Of a DNA stretch of 64,000 bases, positions 17,395 through 26,456 are shown piece after piece (position 1 is the stretch's first letter; each line of letters begins with the position of its first letter). The translations under genes were made by a program, and so were the position numbers. Source of the stretch: Hyphomicrobiales bacterium (GTDB taxonomy: Bacteria; Pseudomonadota; Alphaproteobacteria; Rhizobiales; Xanthobacteraceae); NCBI GenBank assembly GCA_017305665.1, contig JAFKKH010000007.1:1-64000 (forward strand). The letters are read 5' to 3'. The notes under the pieces are model-generated. The model was not told the origin of the DNA. It did not search any database and was given only the letters and a program-made list of their open reading frames with translations.

Positions 17395-17652
17395 TCACAA
17401 CAGCTTCGTCTTGGCGAACAGGATGCGCAGTGCATCGGTCGCCTTGGCGCTCAGCATGGCATTGTCGGCCGCAGCCTCGAGCGCGGCGCGCGCCTGCTCG
17501 TGCAGGGCGCGGTATTCCATCCATTCGATGGTGCTGAGGCGGGTGATGAAGTCGTAGGCCTGCCCGACCGTCGCGATGGCAACGGACTCGCCGTTCAACC
17601 TGATGCGGAACGTCGCCTGCAGTTTCGTGACGGAGCGAGAGACCTTGTCCAT
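17395..17652 (-). CDS. DUF982-like small protein, 85 aa
   Basis: An 85-residue soluble protein. The pattern FRIRLNGESVAIATVGQAYDFI followed by an amphipathic helix (EQARAALEAAADNAMLSAKA) resembles DUF982 proteins, which are abundant in rhizobia and have no known function. The ATG at 17652 has a modest GTGAGAC upstream. It stands alone between the tRNA and a secreted Gly-rich protein gene. Confidence 0.65.
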   Translation of the reverse strand: MDKVSRSVTKLQATFRIRLNGESVAIATVGQAYDFITRLSTIEWMEYRALHEQARAALEAAADNAMLSAKATDALRILFAKTKLL

Positions 17653-17731
17653 GTCTCACGAAGACCTGCGTCGCGTGTGGCCGTCAAGATGGAACGATGA
17701 AAACCATGAAGATGTTTCGAACGCGACCGCC

Positions 17732-17762
17732 AAAAAACGCGCCGGCCCAAAAGGCCGGCGCG
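17732..17762 (-). terminator. Rho-independent terminator after the Gly-rich protein gene
   Basis: CGCGCCGGCC (17738-17747) and GGCCGGCGCG (17753-17762) form a perfect 10-bp stem with a 5-base loop. On the minus strand it is followed by TTTTTT. It lies 23 bases past the stop of the gene at 17785-18156. Confidence 0.9.
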
Positions 17763-17784
17763 GCATCCGAGAACGAGCGGAATC

Positions 17785-18156
17785 TCAGTCGTCGTAATCG
17801 TAATACACGCCGGGCGGACGGCGATAGACCGGCGGCGGCGGCGCGTCCTCGTAGTAGACCGGTCCGCTGGCCGCAGCGCCAATGGCTGCGCCGAGCAGGC
17901 CGGCCGCAGCCCCCACCGCGAGCCCGGTGCCGATATTGCCGCCGCCGTGGTGATGACCGCCGCCATGGAAGTGACGCCCGCCGCTGCCGCGCGCGACGTG
18001 ACCGCTGCCGCGGCCGCTTCCCCGACCGCCCTTGAATCCGCTGCTCTTGGAGCCGTTGCCCACGAACTTCGGCGTTTGGGAAAACGACGGCGACGACGCC
18101 AATGACATGCCGACCGCGACCGCGGTCGATAGCAATAGGACAAGATATTTACGCAT
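17785..18156 (-). CDS. Secreted Gly/His-rich protein with C-terminal Pro/Tyr tail
   Basis: A 123-residue protein with a signal peptide (MRKYLVLLLSTAVAVGMSLA, cleavage near FSQ). After it come a Gly/Ser/His-rich low-complexity stretch (about 40-73), a glycine-zipper-like hydrophobic segment (LAVGAAAGLLGAAIGAAAS, about 79-97) and a tail of Pro and Tyr. Glycine zippers often insert in or oligomerise at the outer membrane. The function is unknown. AGGGAGAT precedes the ATG. The minus-strand terminator just after it indicates a single-gene transcript. Confidence 0.8.
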   Translation of the reverse strand: MRKYLVLLLSTAVAVGMSLASSPSFSQTPKFVGNGSKSSGFKGGRGSGRGSGHVARGSGGRHFHGGGHHHGGGNIGTGLAVGAAAGLLGAAIGAAASGPVYYEDAPPPPVYRRPPGVYYDYDD

Positions 18157-18366
18157 AAAAATCTCCCTGCCAAAAACCGCCGGGCCATGGCCCGGCCGTG
18201 GTTCCAGTTGACCACATCCGGCTCGCGCCTCCTATACGATTGTTGCGCGGTTTTGGTTGTGCCGACGCGTATCACACGCCGGCCAGAGCTATTCCGGCTT
18301 TGCTGGCATCAAAGCCGGGCCCTGGCTTTTTTACGCGAACCGGGGCCCACTTCGCTCGAAAAAGCT

Positions 18367-19035
18367 CTAGCGATCCTGCGTGGGGCCGTGCACGACGATG
18401 AAAGCGACGGGACCGCCGGGCGTGGCATCGTCGAACACGCCCGTGACGAGGCGGCCGGTGCGCCACGCCCGGGTATCGAGATTGGTGCGGCCTTCGTACA
18501 GCTCCGGCCCGCGGGCCACGGAGTCATGTCCATGCACGATGTGACGCCCGTTGAAGCCGGCAGCGTCACCCTTGGGATAGCGTTTCCAGAGCAGCGTGGC
18601 CTCGTTCTGCGCATCAAGCGCGACGTCGGGATCGAGCCCGGCGTGAACATAGACGCGGTGCGCGTCGGCATAGGTGAGCGGCAACGCCTCAAGCCAGGCG
18701 ATGTCAGCTTCCGGAATGGCCGCGGCGTCGCCATAGGATTGGATGACCGTATCGCCACCGCGCTCGAGCCAGCGCGCCATCTTCGCGGGATCGCGCAAGC
18801 CTGCGGCCATCATCGCATCGTGGTTGCCCTTCAATGGAATGAAGGTCCAGCCATCGGGCATGCCGCGCCGCAGGCGTGCAATGACCTTGTTGCTGTCCGG
18901 CCCCTTGTCGACATAGTCGCCGACCATGACGAGGGTGCCGCCGTTGCCGGCGGCATGGGCGTGCACCCGATGCAGCGCCTCGCTCATGAGATCGAAGCGG
19001 CCGTGAATGTCGGGAATGACGTAGGTCAGACTCAT
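18367..19035 (-). CDS. PPP-family serine/threonine phosphatase / metallophosphoesterase
   Basis: A 222-residue phosphoprotein phosphatase of the bacterial PrpA/lambda type. The metal-binding motifs occur in order: DIHG (about 9-12), GDYVDKGPDS and GNHD, followed by the C-terminal histidines YVHAGL and VHGHD. The ATG at 19035 has GAGG 5 bases upstream. It lies 71 bases after a ThDP enzyme gene on the same strand and may be cotranscribed with it, but no functional link is evident. Substrates cannot be predicted. Confidence 0.88.
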   Translation of the reverse strand: MSLTYVIPDIHGRFDLMSEALHRVHAHAAGNGGTLVMVGDYVDKGPDSNKVIARLRRGMPDGWTFIPLKGNHDAMMAAGLRDPAKMARWLERGGDTVIQSYGDAAAIPEADIAWLEALPLTYADAHRVYVHAGLDPDVALDAQNEATLLWKRYPKGDAAGFNGRHIVHGHDSVARGPELYEGRTNLDTRAWRTGRLVTGVFDDATPGGPVAFIVVHGPTQDR

Positions 19036-19106
19036 CGCGACCTCGCACACACGGCACGGTCAGCCGTGCCGGTCGCGGTTCGATCTCAGCAAGGACGCCG
19101 CAAGCG

Positions 19107-20648
19107 TCACATCTGCACTTCGATGAGCCGGGGCCCCTTCTCGGCCATCGCCTCAGCCAGCGCCTTGTTGAACTCATCGGCCGTCGTCACCGCGCGACCG
19201 GAAACGCCCATGCCCTTGGCGAGCGCGACCCAGTCCAGCGTCGGACGGTCGATGCTCAGCATGTCCATGGCGCGCGTGCCGGGCTTGCCGGCGCCGACGC
19301 CATCGAACTCGCCGCGCAGAATCTGATAGATGCGGTTCGAGAACACGATGGTGGTGACGTCGAGGCCCTCGCGCGCCTGCGTCCACAACGATTGCAGCGT
19401 ATACATCGCGCTGCCGTCGCCGACCATGCAGATCACCTTGCGGTCGGGACAGGCGACAGCGGCGCCGGTCGCCACCGGCGTCGAGAAGCCGATCGAGCCG
19501 CCCATGTTCTGCAGCCAGTCGTGAGGTGCCGCGGCCGCGGTCGGCGGAAAGAATCCGCGGCCGGTGGTGATCGACTCGTCGACGACGATCGCATTCTCCG
19601 GGATTGCCATGGCGATCGCCTGGGCGATCGAGGCGTGGTTGAGCGGCCCGGTGGGTTTCGCGATCTCCATCAGCTTCTGCGCCGGCGCATCCTGCGGCTT
19701 GGCGCCGAGCGCGCCCGCCAGCGCCTCGAGTGCGGCCACCGAATTTTCACCGCCGGTCGTCATGCGATGCACCTCGCAGCCCTCGGGCTTCAAGAGGCTC
19801 GGCTTGTTCGGATAGGCGAAGAACGCGACGGGGTCATTGGCTTCGACCAGAATGATATTCTTGAAATCCTTCAGGATCGGCAGCGCCTGTTCGATCACGT
19901 AAGGGATGCGCTCGATGGAGAACCGGCCACGGCCGCGCGCCATGCGCGGATTGTAGGTCTGACCCATCACCTTGCAGCCGGTCTTGCCGGCGATGCGAGC
20001 GGCGAGCGCAAGTCCGTGCTCGGTCAGCGCGCTTCCGGTCAACAGCAGCAGATTCTCACTACCGCCGCCGCGCAAAATCTTCGCAGCCGTGTCGACCGCC
20101 TGCGACGAATAGCTCGCGCGCTGGGAGTCCTCAGGCACCTCGGCGATGCCGTCGGCCTCGTTCCACGCCGTGTCCGCCGGCAGGATCAGTGTCGCAATCT
20201 GCGAACTTTTGGCGGCTGCGATCGCCGCGGCGCCGTCCCTGGCGACCGACTTCGAATTCGGCGAGGTGCGGACCCATGCGGACATCGGCCGGGCCAGACC
20301 TTCGATATCCGAGGTCAGCGGCGCGTTGTATTCGATGTGATAGACGGCGTGCTGGCCGACAATGTTGACGACGCCGGAGTTGGCTTTCTTGGCATTGTGC
20401 AGGTTGGCCAATCCGTTGGCGAGCCCGGGACCGAGATGCAGCAAGGTGGAGGCCGGCGTGCCCTTCATGCGGTAGTAGCCGTCGGCGGCGCCGGTCACCA
20501 CACCCTCGAACAGGCCAAGCACGCAGCGCATGCCCTCGACCCGGTCCAGCGCTGCGACAAAATGCATTTCCGAGGTGCCGGGATTGGCGAAGCAGACATC
20601 CACACCGCCCTTCACCAACGTCCGCACCAGACTTTCAGCGCCGTTCAT
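19107..20648 (-). CDS. Thiamine-diphosphate enzyme annotated as acetolactate-synthase-like large subunit
   Basis: A 513-residue ThDP-dependent enzyme. N-terminal pyrimidine-binding domain: FANPGTSEMHFVAALDR, with the cofactor-activating Glu in LFEGVVTGAADGY. C-terminal pyrophosphate domain: VGDGSAMYTLQSLWTQA ending in an Asn (VFSNRIY), the GDG-N motif. No ilvH regulatory-subunit gene is adjacent, and the FAD-binding middle domain of true acetohydroxy-acid synthase looks shortened. It may therefore be a 2-oxo-acid decarboxylase or carboligase. The ATG at 20648 is preceded by GGGAGCGGACGA. It resembles the other ThDP enzyme of the window at 29641-31263. Confidence 0.8.
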   Translation of the reverse strand: MNGAESLVRTLVKGGVDVCFANPGTSEMHFVAALDRVEGMRCVLGLFEGVVTGAADGYYRMKGTPASTLLHLGPGLANGLANLHNAKKANSGVVNIVGQHAVYHIEYNAPLTSDIEGLARPMSAWVRTSPNSKSVARDGAAAIAAAKSSQIATLILPADTAWNEADGIAEVPEDSQRASYSSQAVDTAAKILRGGGSENLLLLTGSALTEHGLALAARIAGKTGCKVMGQTYNPRMARGRGRFSIERIPYVIEQALPILKDFKNIILVEANDPVAFFAYPNKPSLLKPEGCEVHRMTTGGENSVAALEALAGALGAKPQDAPAQKLMEIAKPTGPLNHASIAQAIAMAIPENAIVVDESITTGRGFFPPTAAAAPHDWLQNMGGSIGFSTPVATGAAVACPDRKVICMVGDGSAMYTLQSLWTQAREGLDVTTIVFSNRIYQILRGEFDGVGAGKPGTRAMDMLSIDRPTLDWVALAKGMGVSGRAVTTADEFNKALAEAMAEKGPRLIEVQM

Positions 20649-20898
20649 TCGTCCGCTCCCGTTCGCAGTCTTCTCGATAAGCCTGTCAATCATTGTTCCG
20701 GCTGCACGTCAAAGGATTAGCGGCCTGCGTATGGCTGCCATCGCCTGGCGGACGGCGTCGTGGGCGCCTATCGCCGCACCCGATGCCATTTCGCAACGTT
20801 CGTTTGCGAAGAGCAGACCTCACGTGGCCGTGGCTTGCGAAATCAGGCGAATTGTGGCCTGTCTTGCGGCGAAATCGGTTTTTATGAGGACGATAGTG

Positions 20899-21459
20899 AT
20901 GCGCGCCTTTGCCTGTCTGATGGTTGCGGCTTTCACCGTTTGCGCTACCGCCGCATCAGCGGAAGACTTCGATACACGCGGGATCATGGACTTCGGTCCC
21001 AACATTGCGACCGCAAACCCGATCCCGCGACAGACCGTCAATTTCCAGAGCCAGTACGCACCGGGCACCATCATCGTGAACACCGCCGAGCGTCGGCTCT
21101 ATCTCGTATTGCCCAACGGTCAGGCGCTGAAATACGGCATCGGCGTCGGACGCGACGGCTTCCGCTGGGGCGGAACCCACCGTATCACCGCCAAGAAGGA
21201 ATGGCCGAGCTGGACCCCTCCGGCGCAAATGATCGCGCGCCGCCCCGATCTTCCGCGCCACATGAAAGGTGGCATCGACAACCCGCTCGGCGCGCGCGCC
21301 ATGTATCTCGGCTCGACGCTGTATCGCATTCACGGGTCGAATGAGCCGGAAACCATCGGTCAGGCGGTCTCCTCCGGCTGCTTCCGCATGACCAACGACG
21401 ACGTGAAGGACCTCTATGATCGCGTAAAGGTCGGCGCGACGGTCATCGTGAAGAACTAG
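20899..21459 (+). CDS. Periplasmic L,D-transpeptidase (YkuD family)
   Basis: A 186-residue protein with a signal peptide (MRAFACLMVAAFTVCATAASA). The YkuD domain (about 60-185) has the catalytic pattern YRIHGSNEP followed by SSGCFRM, that is HG...S-x-GC-x-R with the nucleophilic Cys. It should make 3-3 peptidoglycan cross-links or attach proteins to peptidoglycan in the periplasm; only one catalytic domain and no LysM repeat is present. The ATG at 20899 has GAGGA 8 bases upstream; the ATG at 20884 is less well placed. Confidence 0.9.
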   Translation: MRAFACLMVAAFTVCATAASAEDFDTRGIMDFGPNIATANPIPRQTVNFQSQYAPGTIIVNTAERRLYLVLPNGQALKYGIGVGRDGFRWGGTHRITAKKEWPSWTPPAQMIARRPDLPRHMKGGIDNPLGARAMYLGSTLYRIHGSNEPETIGQAVSSGCFRMTNDDVKDLYDRVKVGATVIVKN

Positions 21460-21530
21460 GCCACCCGGACGGAGTGCGGGCGCGGCAATCGCGCCGCGCT
21501 TGCGATCGCGGGTTACGGAGCGTCGCCGCG

Positions 21531-22334
21531 ATGCAAGCAACCTTTTCCCGCGGGCTGGCTATCGCGCTGATCGCAACGGCGCTTTGCGCCGGAACGGTCG
21601 CGTACACATTCGCCGCGGAGATTCCAGCCATCGCAAAGCGACAGCGCGCCGAGAAGAAGACCTTCACCGATAGCGAAATCCTCGACGGCTTCTTCAAGAC
21701 CGCGTTCGGCGCCGAATATCATCTGGCCGGCCGGGTCGACCGTATCCGCAAATACAGCGGGCCGGTGCGCGTGACCACCGACGGCGTCAAGCGTGCCGAC
21801 CGCAAGGCGCAGCTCGCCAGGGTGATCGCCGACATCGCGCACCGCGTTCAGCATCTCGACATCACCATGACCGACGGCGCCGACGCCAACGTCACCGTCC
21901 ACCTCGTCCGCGACCGCGATCTCAACCGCACCATCGCAAAATTCTACGGCGCCAAGCGCGCCCGCGAAATCCGCAAGTCGCTCGATCCGCAATGCCTGTC
22001 CGGCTTCAGCAAGAACGACCGACTCGAGATCGAACGCTCCGACGTGATCCTCAGTATCGATAACGGCGACTTCACGTTTCTCGATTGCGCCTATGAGGAA
22101 TTGCTGCAATCGCTCGGACCGATCAACGACACCGACTCCGTGTCCTGGACAATGTTCAATGACGACGTCCACATGGGATACTTCGACGTCTACGATCAAT
22201 ATCTGCTCAACATCCTCTACGATCCGCGCATCAAGGCGGGCATGACCGTATCCGAGGTCAAGGCGGTGCTGCCGCAGGTGATGATCGACGTGCGGGCGTG
22301 GGTTGCCAAGGTCAACGGCCTGCCGCTGGAGTAA
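21531..22334 (+). CDS. Exported DUF2927 family protein
   Basis: A 267-residue protein with an N-terminal signal (GLAIALIATALCAGTVAYTFA). The remainder matches the DUF2927 pattern: DGFFKTAFGAEYHLAGRVDRI with a following basic strand, a middle with VTVHLVRDRDLNRT, two conserved Cys (QCLSGF and LDCAYEE) and C-terminal YDQYLLNILYDPRIKAGM. The function is unknown; some related proteins are predicted metal-dependent peptidases, but I see no HExxH. It starts 71 bases after the YkuD gene on the same strand, so they may be cotranscribed. GGAG lies upstream of the ATG. Confidence 0.75.
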   Translation: MQATFSRGLAIALIATALCAGTVAYTFAAEIPAIAKRQRAEKKTFTDSEILDGFFKTAFGAEYHLAGRVDRIRKYSGPVRVTTDGVKRADRKAQLARVIADIAHRVQHLDITMTDGADANVTVHLVRDRDLNRTIAKFYGAKRAREIRKSLDPQCLSGFSKNDRLEIERSDVILSIDNGDFTFLDCAYEELLQSLGPINDTDSVSWTMFNDDVHMGYFDVYDQYLLNILYDPRIKAGMTVSEVKAVLPQVMIDVRAWVAKVNGLPLE

Positions 22335-22350
22335 CGGAAGCAAAATTTCT

Positions 22351-22448
22351 CGTCATTCCGGACGCTGCGAAGCAGCGATCCGGAATCCATAACTCTTACC
22401 ACAGCGCTGGATTCCGGGTTCGACGCTTCGCGTCGCCCCGGAATGACG
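22351..22448. repeat. 98-bp REP-type palindromic element
   Basis: Outer arms CGTCATTCCGG (22351-22361) and CCGGAATGACG (22438-22448) enclose inner arms GGAATCCA (22382-22389) and TGGATTCC (22409-22416). Elements with CGTCATTCCGG ends are dispersed repeats in Bradyrhizobium and relatives. It lies between two convergent genes and could serve as a bidirectional terminator. Confidence 0.75.
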
Positions 22449-22466
22449 CTGATACCTGGAAGCCGC

Positions 22467-23639
22467 CTACGCGCTCTTCTCGAACAGCTCACGACCGATC
22501 AGCATGCGGCGGATTTCGCTGGTGCCGGCGCCGATTTCATAAAGTTTCGCGTCGCGCAACAGCCGACCGGTCGGATAGTCGTTGATATAGCCGTTGCCAC
22601 CCAAAAGCTGGATCGCGTCGAGTGCACATTGCGTCGCCTTTTCAGCAGCGTAGAGGATCGCGCCGGCCGCGTCCTCGCGCGTGGTCTCGCCGCGATCGCA
22701 CGCCTTCGCCACCGCGTAGACGTAGGCACGGCAGGCGTTCATGGTGACGTACATGTCGGCGACCTTGCCCTGCACGAGCTGGAAGCCGCCGATCGGCTGG
22801 CCGAACTGCTTGCGCTCATGCACGTACGGCATCACCACGTCCATGCAGGCCTGCATGATGCCGAGCGGTCCGGCGGCGAGCACGGCGCGCTCGTAGTCGA
22901 GGCCGGACATCAGGATGTTGACGCCGCGGCCAACGCTGCCGAGCACGTTCTCCTCCGGCACCTCGCAATCCTCGAACACCAGTTCGCAGGTGTCGGAGCC
23001 GCGCATACCGAGCTTGTCGAGCTTCTGCGCAGTGGAGAAGCCTTTCATGCCCTTCTCGATGATGAAGGCGGTGATACCGCGCGGCCCGGCATTCGGATCG
23101 GTCTTGGCATAGACGACCAGCGTTTCCGCGACGGGCCCATTGGTGATCCACATCTTGTTACCGTTGAGAACGTAGCGGTCGCCCTTCTTATCGGCGCGCG
23201 TCTTCATCGACACCACGTCCGACCCGGAACCCGGCTCCGACATCGCAAGCGAGCCGACATGCTCGCCTGAAATCAGTTTCGGCAGGTATTTGCGCTTCTG
23301 CGCATCGTTGCCGTTGCGGCGCAATTGGTTGACGCAGAGATTCGAGTGCGCGCCGTAGGACAAGCCGACCGACGCCGAGCCACGCGACACTTCCTCCATG
23401 GCGATGCAGTGTTCGAGATAGCCGAGGCCGGCGCCACCGAACTCCTCCTCGACGGTGATGCCGTGCAGGCCGAGCGCGCCGAGTTTCGGCCAAAGGTCGA
23501 GCGGAAACTGGTTGGTCTTGTCGATTTCGGTAGCGCGCGGCGCGATCTCGTTGGCGGAAAAGTCGCGCACGGTCTCGCGGATCGCGTCCGCGGTCTCGCC
23601 GAGATCGAAATTGAACATGTGGGTATTGGGAATAGTCAC
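22467..23639 (-). CDS. Isovaleryl-CoA dehydrogenase-like acyl-CoA dehydrogenase
   Basis: A 390-residue FAD acyl-CoA dehydrogenase closest in appearance to isovaleryl-CoA dehydrogenase (leucine degradation, isovaleryl-CoA to 3-methylcrotonyl-CoA). Visible are the flavin motifs [12 protein letters not shown] and MWITNGPVA, the C-terminal [20 protein letters not shown] and the ending [12 protein letters not shown] chose the GTG at 23639, with GGGAGA 6 bases before it; the ATG seven codons later is the alternative, and a long upstream in-frame extension is not coding. It is divergent from the P450 operon with 222 bases between the starts. No mccA/mccB carboxylase genes follow, so a leucine pathway role is not confirmed by context. 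Confidence 0.85.
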   Translation of the reverse strand: MTIPNTHMFNFDLGETADAIRETVRDFSANEIAPRATEIDKTNQFPLDLWPKLGALGLHGITVEEEFGGAGLGYLEHCIAMEEVSRGSASVGLSYGAHSNLCVNQLRRNGNDAQKRKYLPKLISGEHVGSLAMSEPGSGSDVVSMKTRADKKGDRYVLNGNKMWITNGPVAETLVVYAKTDPNAGPRGITAFIIEKGMKGFSTAQKLDKLGMRGSDTCELVFEDCEVPEENVLGSVGRGVNILMSGLDYERAVLAAGPLGIMQACMDVVMPYVHERKQFGQPIGGFQLVQGKVADMYVTMNACRAYVYAVAKACDRGETTREDAAGAILYAAEKATQCALDAIQLLGGNGYINDYPTGRLLRDAKLYEIGAGTSEIRRMLIGRELFEKSA

Positions 23640-23807
23640 GAAACGTCTCCCGGGAGGCGGCGACAGCCGCAGTTGTTCCAACGACCATGCCATGCCCCTC
23701 ACCCGAGGTGAAGGTCCGCCGCCGGCCCCAGCGAACTGGATACCACCGGCGCATACCGCCCGCAGCGGCAATATGGCCGTGTCTTTTCCTTGCTCTTGGG
23801 CGCCAGT

Positions 23808-23822
23808 CGCGATGTAATCGCG
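23808..23822. promoter_or_regulatory. Palindrome in the divergent IVD-P450 promoter region
   Basis: CGCGAT (23808-23813) and ATCGCG (23817-23822) flank a 3-base centre, 40 bases before the first P450 start codon. It is a candidate operator; no regulator gene is adjacent to the cluster. Confidence 0.35.
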
Positions 23823-23861
23823 GACCAACAAGCCGGCATCGCCGGCCACGGGAGCGACGCG

Positions 23862-25133
23862 ATGCACGGAACCATCACCACCGGAGGGACCGACGCGCTT
23901 CAGGCGGCGCGCGACAAGGCCCATTCAACACCGATCGAGGATTTCGATCCCGGCCATCCCGAACTGTTCCGCAGCGATACCTTCTGGCCCTACTTCGACA
24001 GGCTGCGGCAGGAGGCGCCGGTCCATTACTGCAAGGACAGCATGTTCGGGCCGTACTGGTCGATTACCCGCTACAACGACATCATGGAGATCGAGACCAA
24101 TCACGCCGTCTTCTCGTCGGCGTCGGCGCTTGGCGGCATCACCATCCGCGACATTGCGCCCGATCTGCGCCGCGAGAGCTTCATCGCCATGGACCAGCCG
24201 CGCCATGGCGCGCAGCGCAAGACCGTGGCGCCGATGTTCACGCCGACGCACCTCGATCAACTCGCGATCAATATCCGCAAGCGCTCGGCCGAATGTCTCG
24301 ACAACCTGCCGCGCAACGAGGTGTTCGACTGGGTCGACAGTGTCTCGATCGAACTGACCACGCAGATGCTGGCGGTGCTGTTCGACTTCCCCTGGGAAGA
24401 CCGCCGCAAGCTGACGCGCTGGTCGGACGTCGCCACCACCCTGCCCGGTCCCGACGGCCTTGTCGCAACCGAGGACGAGCGGCAGGCCGAGCTCATGGAA
24501 TGCGCGACCTATTTCGCACGACTGTGGAAAGAGCGCATCAACCAGCCGCCGAAGAGCGACCTGCTGTCGATGATGGCGCACTCGGATGCCACGCGGGACA
24601 TGGACCCGCGGAATTTCCTCGGCAACCTGATCCTGCTGATCGTCGGCGGTAACGACACCACGCGGAATACGCTGTCCGGCAGCATCTATGCGCTCAGTAA
24701 GAATCCGGACCAGTACCGCAAGCTGCGCGACAACCCCGCGCTGCTCGACAGCTTCGTGCCGGAGGTGATCCGCTGGCAGACGCCGCTCGCGCATATGCGC
24801 CGCACCGCGCTCGAGGACTTCGAATTCCGCGGCAAGCAGATCAGGAAGGGCGACAAGGTGGTGATGTGGTACGTCTCGGGCAACCGCGACGAGGACATCA
24901 TCGACCGCCCCTACGATTTCATCATCGACCGCGCGCGGCCGCGCACCCATCTCTCCTTTGGGTTCGGCATCCATCGCTGCGTAGGTTTGAGGCTTGCCGA
25001 GCTGCAGCTCAAAATCATCTGGGAAGAAATCATGAAGCGGTTCGACGACATCGAGGTGGTCGATGAACCGAAGCGGGTGTATTCCAGTTTCATCAAGGGT
25101 TACGAGACGCTGCCGGTGCGTATTCCAGCCTGA
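23862..25133 (+). CDS. Cytochrome P450, CYP153-like (copy 1)
   Basis: A 423-residue soluble P450. The I-helix motif is [15 protein letters not shown], the K-helix is [14 protein letters not shown] (ExxR present), and the haem loop is [10 protein letters not shown] with the axial Cys. GGNDTTRN and [11 protein letters not shown] match the CYP153 group, which hydroxylates terminal methyl groups of alkanes and fatty acids; that class is inferred from motifs only. No ferredoxin or ferredoxin reductase gene is beside it. The ATG at 23862 has GGGAG 7 bases upstream; earlier in-frame ATGs are in the intergenic region. It heads a seven-gene run; the next P450 starts 15 bases after it. Confidence 0.88.
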   Translation: MHGTITTGGTDALQAARDKAHSTPIEDFDPGHPELFRSDTFWPYFDRLRQEAPVHYCKDSMFGPYWSITRYNDIMEIETNHAVFSSASALGGITIRDIAPDLRRESFIAMDQPRHGAQRKTVAPMFTPTHLDQLAINIRKRSAECLDNLPRNEVFDWVDSVSIELTTQMLAVLFDFPWEDRRKLTRWSDVATTLPGPDGLVATEDERQAELMECATYFARLWKERINQPPKSDLLSMMAHSDATRDMDPRNFLGNLILLIVGGNDTTRNTLSGSIYALSKNPDQYRKLRDNPALLDSFVPEVIRWQTPLAHMRRTALEDFEFRGKQIRKGDKVVMWYVSGNRDEDIIDRPYDFIIDRARPRTHLSFGFGIHRCVGLRLAELQLKIIWEEIMKRFDDIEVVDEPKRVYSSFIKGYETLPVRIPA

Positions 25134-25148
25134 CAAGGTTCAATAACG

Positions 25149-26420
25149 ATGAACATCCAGACCAAGATCGCAACCGACAAGGCTGCCCTTCAGCGCGCCG
25201 CGCGCGAAGAAGCCTATGCGATGCCGCTGAAGGATTTTCACCCTGGCGCACCGCGTCTGTTCCAGGACGATACGCTGTGGCCATATTTCGAACGGCTGCG
25301 CAAGGAAGAGCCGGTGCACTACTGCACCAACGCACGGATCGAGCCCTACTGGTCGGTGACCAAATACAACGACATCATGCATGTCGACACCAACGCGGCG
25401 ATCTTCTCCTCCGACGTCAAGCACGGCGGCATCGCTATCCGCGACGTACCGGAAGGCTACGACTGGCCGAGCTTCATCGCCATGGACGAGCCGCACCATG
25501 CACCGCAACGCAAGACCGTCTCGCCGATGTTCACGCCGACGCATCTCGACGAACTCGCGGTGCTGATCCGCCAGCGCGTCCGCAAGGTGCTGGACGGCCT
25601 GCCGCGCAACGAGACCTTCAATTTCGTCGAGCGGGTCTCGATCGAGCTCACCACGCAGATGCTCGCAACCCTGTTCGATTTCCCTTGGGACGAGCGGCGC
25701 AAGCTGACCCGTTGGTCCGACGTCTCCACAGCGCTGCCGAAGAGCGGCGTCGTGTCGTCGCCGGAAGAGCGCCGCCGCGAGATGGACGAATGCCGCGCCT
25801 ATTTCGAGAAGCTATGGAACGAACGCGTCAACGCAGAGCCGCGCAACGACCTGCTGTCGATGATGGCGCACAACGACGCCACGCGTTACATGGACGGCGA
25901 CACGCTGATGGGCAACATCATCCTGCTCATCGTCGGCGGCAACGACACCACGCGTAATACCATGACCGGCTCGGTGCTGGCGCTGAACGAGAACCCCGAG
26001 CAGTTCGACAAGTTGCGCGCCAACCCAAAACTGATCGACAGCATGGTGCCGGAGGTGATCCGCTGGCAAACGCCGCTCGCGCACATGCGCCGCACCGCGC
26101 TCGAAGATACCGAACTCGGCGGCAAGACCATCCGCAAGGGCGACCGCGCGGTGATGTGGTATGTTTCGGGTAACCGCGACGAGGAGGTCATCGAGACCCC
26201 CAACGACTTCATCATCGACCGCGCCCGGCCGCGCACCCACCTGTCGTTCGGCTTCGGCATCCACCGCTGCGTCGGCATGCGGCTCGCCGAGCTACAGCTC
26301 CGCATCGTGTGGGAGGAAATGCTGGGGCGGTTTGACAAAATCGAGGTTGTCGGAGAACCCAAGCGGGTCTATTCGAGCTTCATCAAGGGCTACGAGTCCT
26401 TGCCCGTTCGACTCTCCTGA
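25149..26420 (+). CDS. Cytochrome P450, CYP153-like (copy 2)
   Basis: A 423-residue P450 of exactly the same length as copy 1, alignable end to end with long identical blocks ([50 protein letters not shown]). I-helix [15 protein letters not shown], ExxR in EVIRWQTP and haem loop [10 protein letters not shown] are intact, so both copies should be active. The N-terminal 30 residues and the stretch around 75-95 (substrate-recognition region) differ most, suggesting different substrate preference. It arose by tandem duplication, judged by order and similarity. Confidence 0.88.
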   Translation: MNIQTKIATDKAALQRAAREEAYAMPLKDFHPGAPRLFQDDTLWPYFERLRKEEPVHYCTNARIEPYWSVTKYNDIMHVDTNAAIFSSDVKHGGIAIRDVPEGYDWPSFIAMDEPHHAPQRKTVSPMFTPTHLDELAVLIRQRVRKVLDGLPRNETFNFVERVSIELTTQMLATLFDFPWDERRKLTRWSDVSTALPKSGVVSSPEERRREMDECRAYFEKLWNERVNAEPRNDLLSMMAHNDATRYMDGDTLMGNIILLIVGGNDTTRNTMTGSVLALNENPEQFDKLRANPKLIDSMVPEVIRWQTPLAHMRRTALEDTELGGKTIRKGDRAVMWYVSGNRDEEVIETPNDFIIDRARPRTHLSFGFGIHRCVGMRLAELQLRIVWEEMLGRFDKIEVVGEPKRVYSSFIKGYESLPVRLS

Positions 26421-26456
26421 CAAACGAATATCCTGACAAGAAAGCGTTTTTCCTCG

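Noticed and set aside
17693-17717. GGAAC followed by TGTT, a second EcfG-like promoter
   Set aside because: The -10 part is one base off and no plus-strand gene follows.
18308-18329. AAAGCC / GGCTTTTTT hairpin near the phosphatase gene
   Set aside because: The T-run points along the plus strand, where no gene ends, and on the minus strand the T-run is only three bases.
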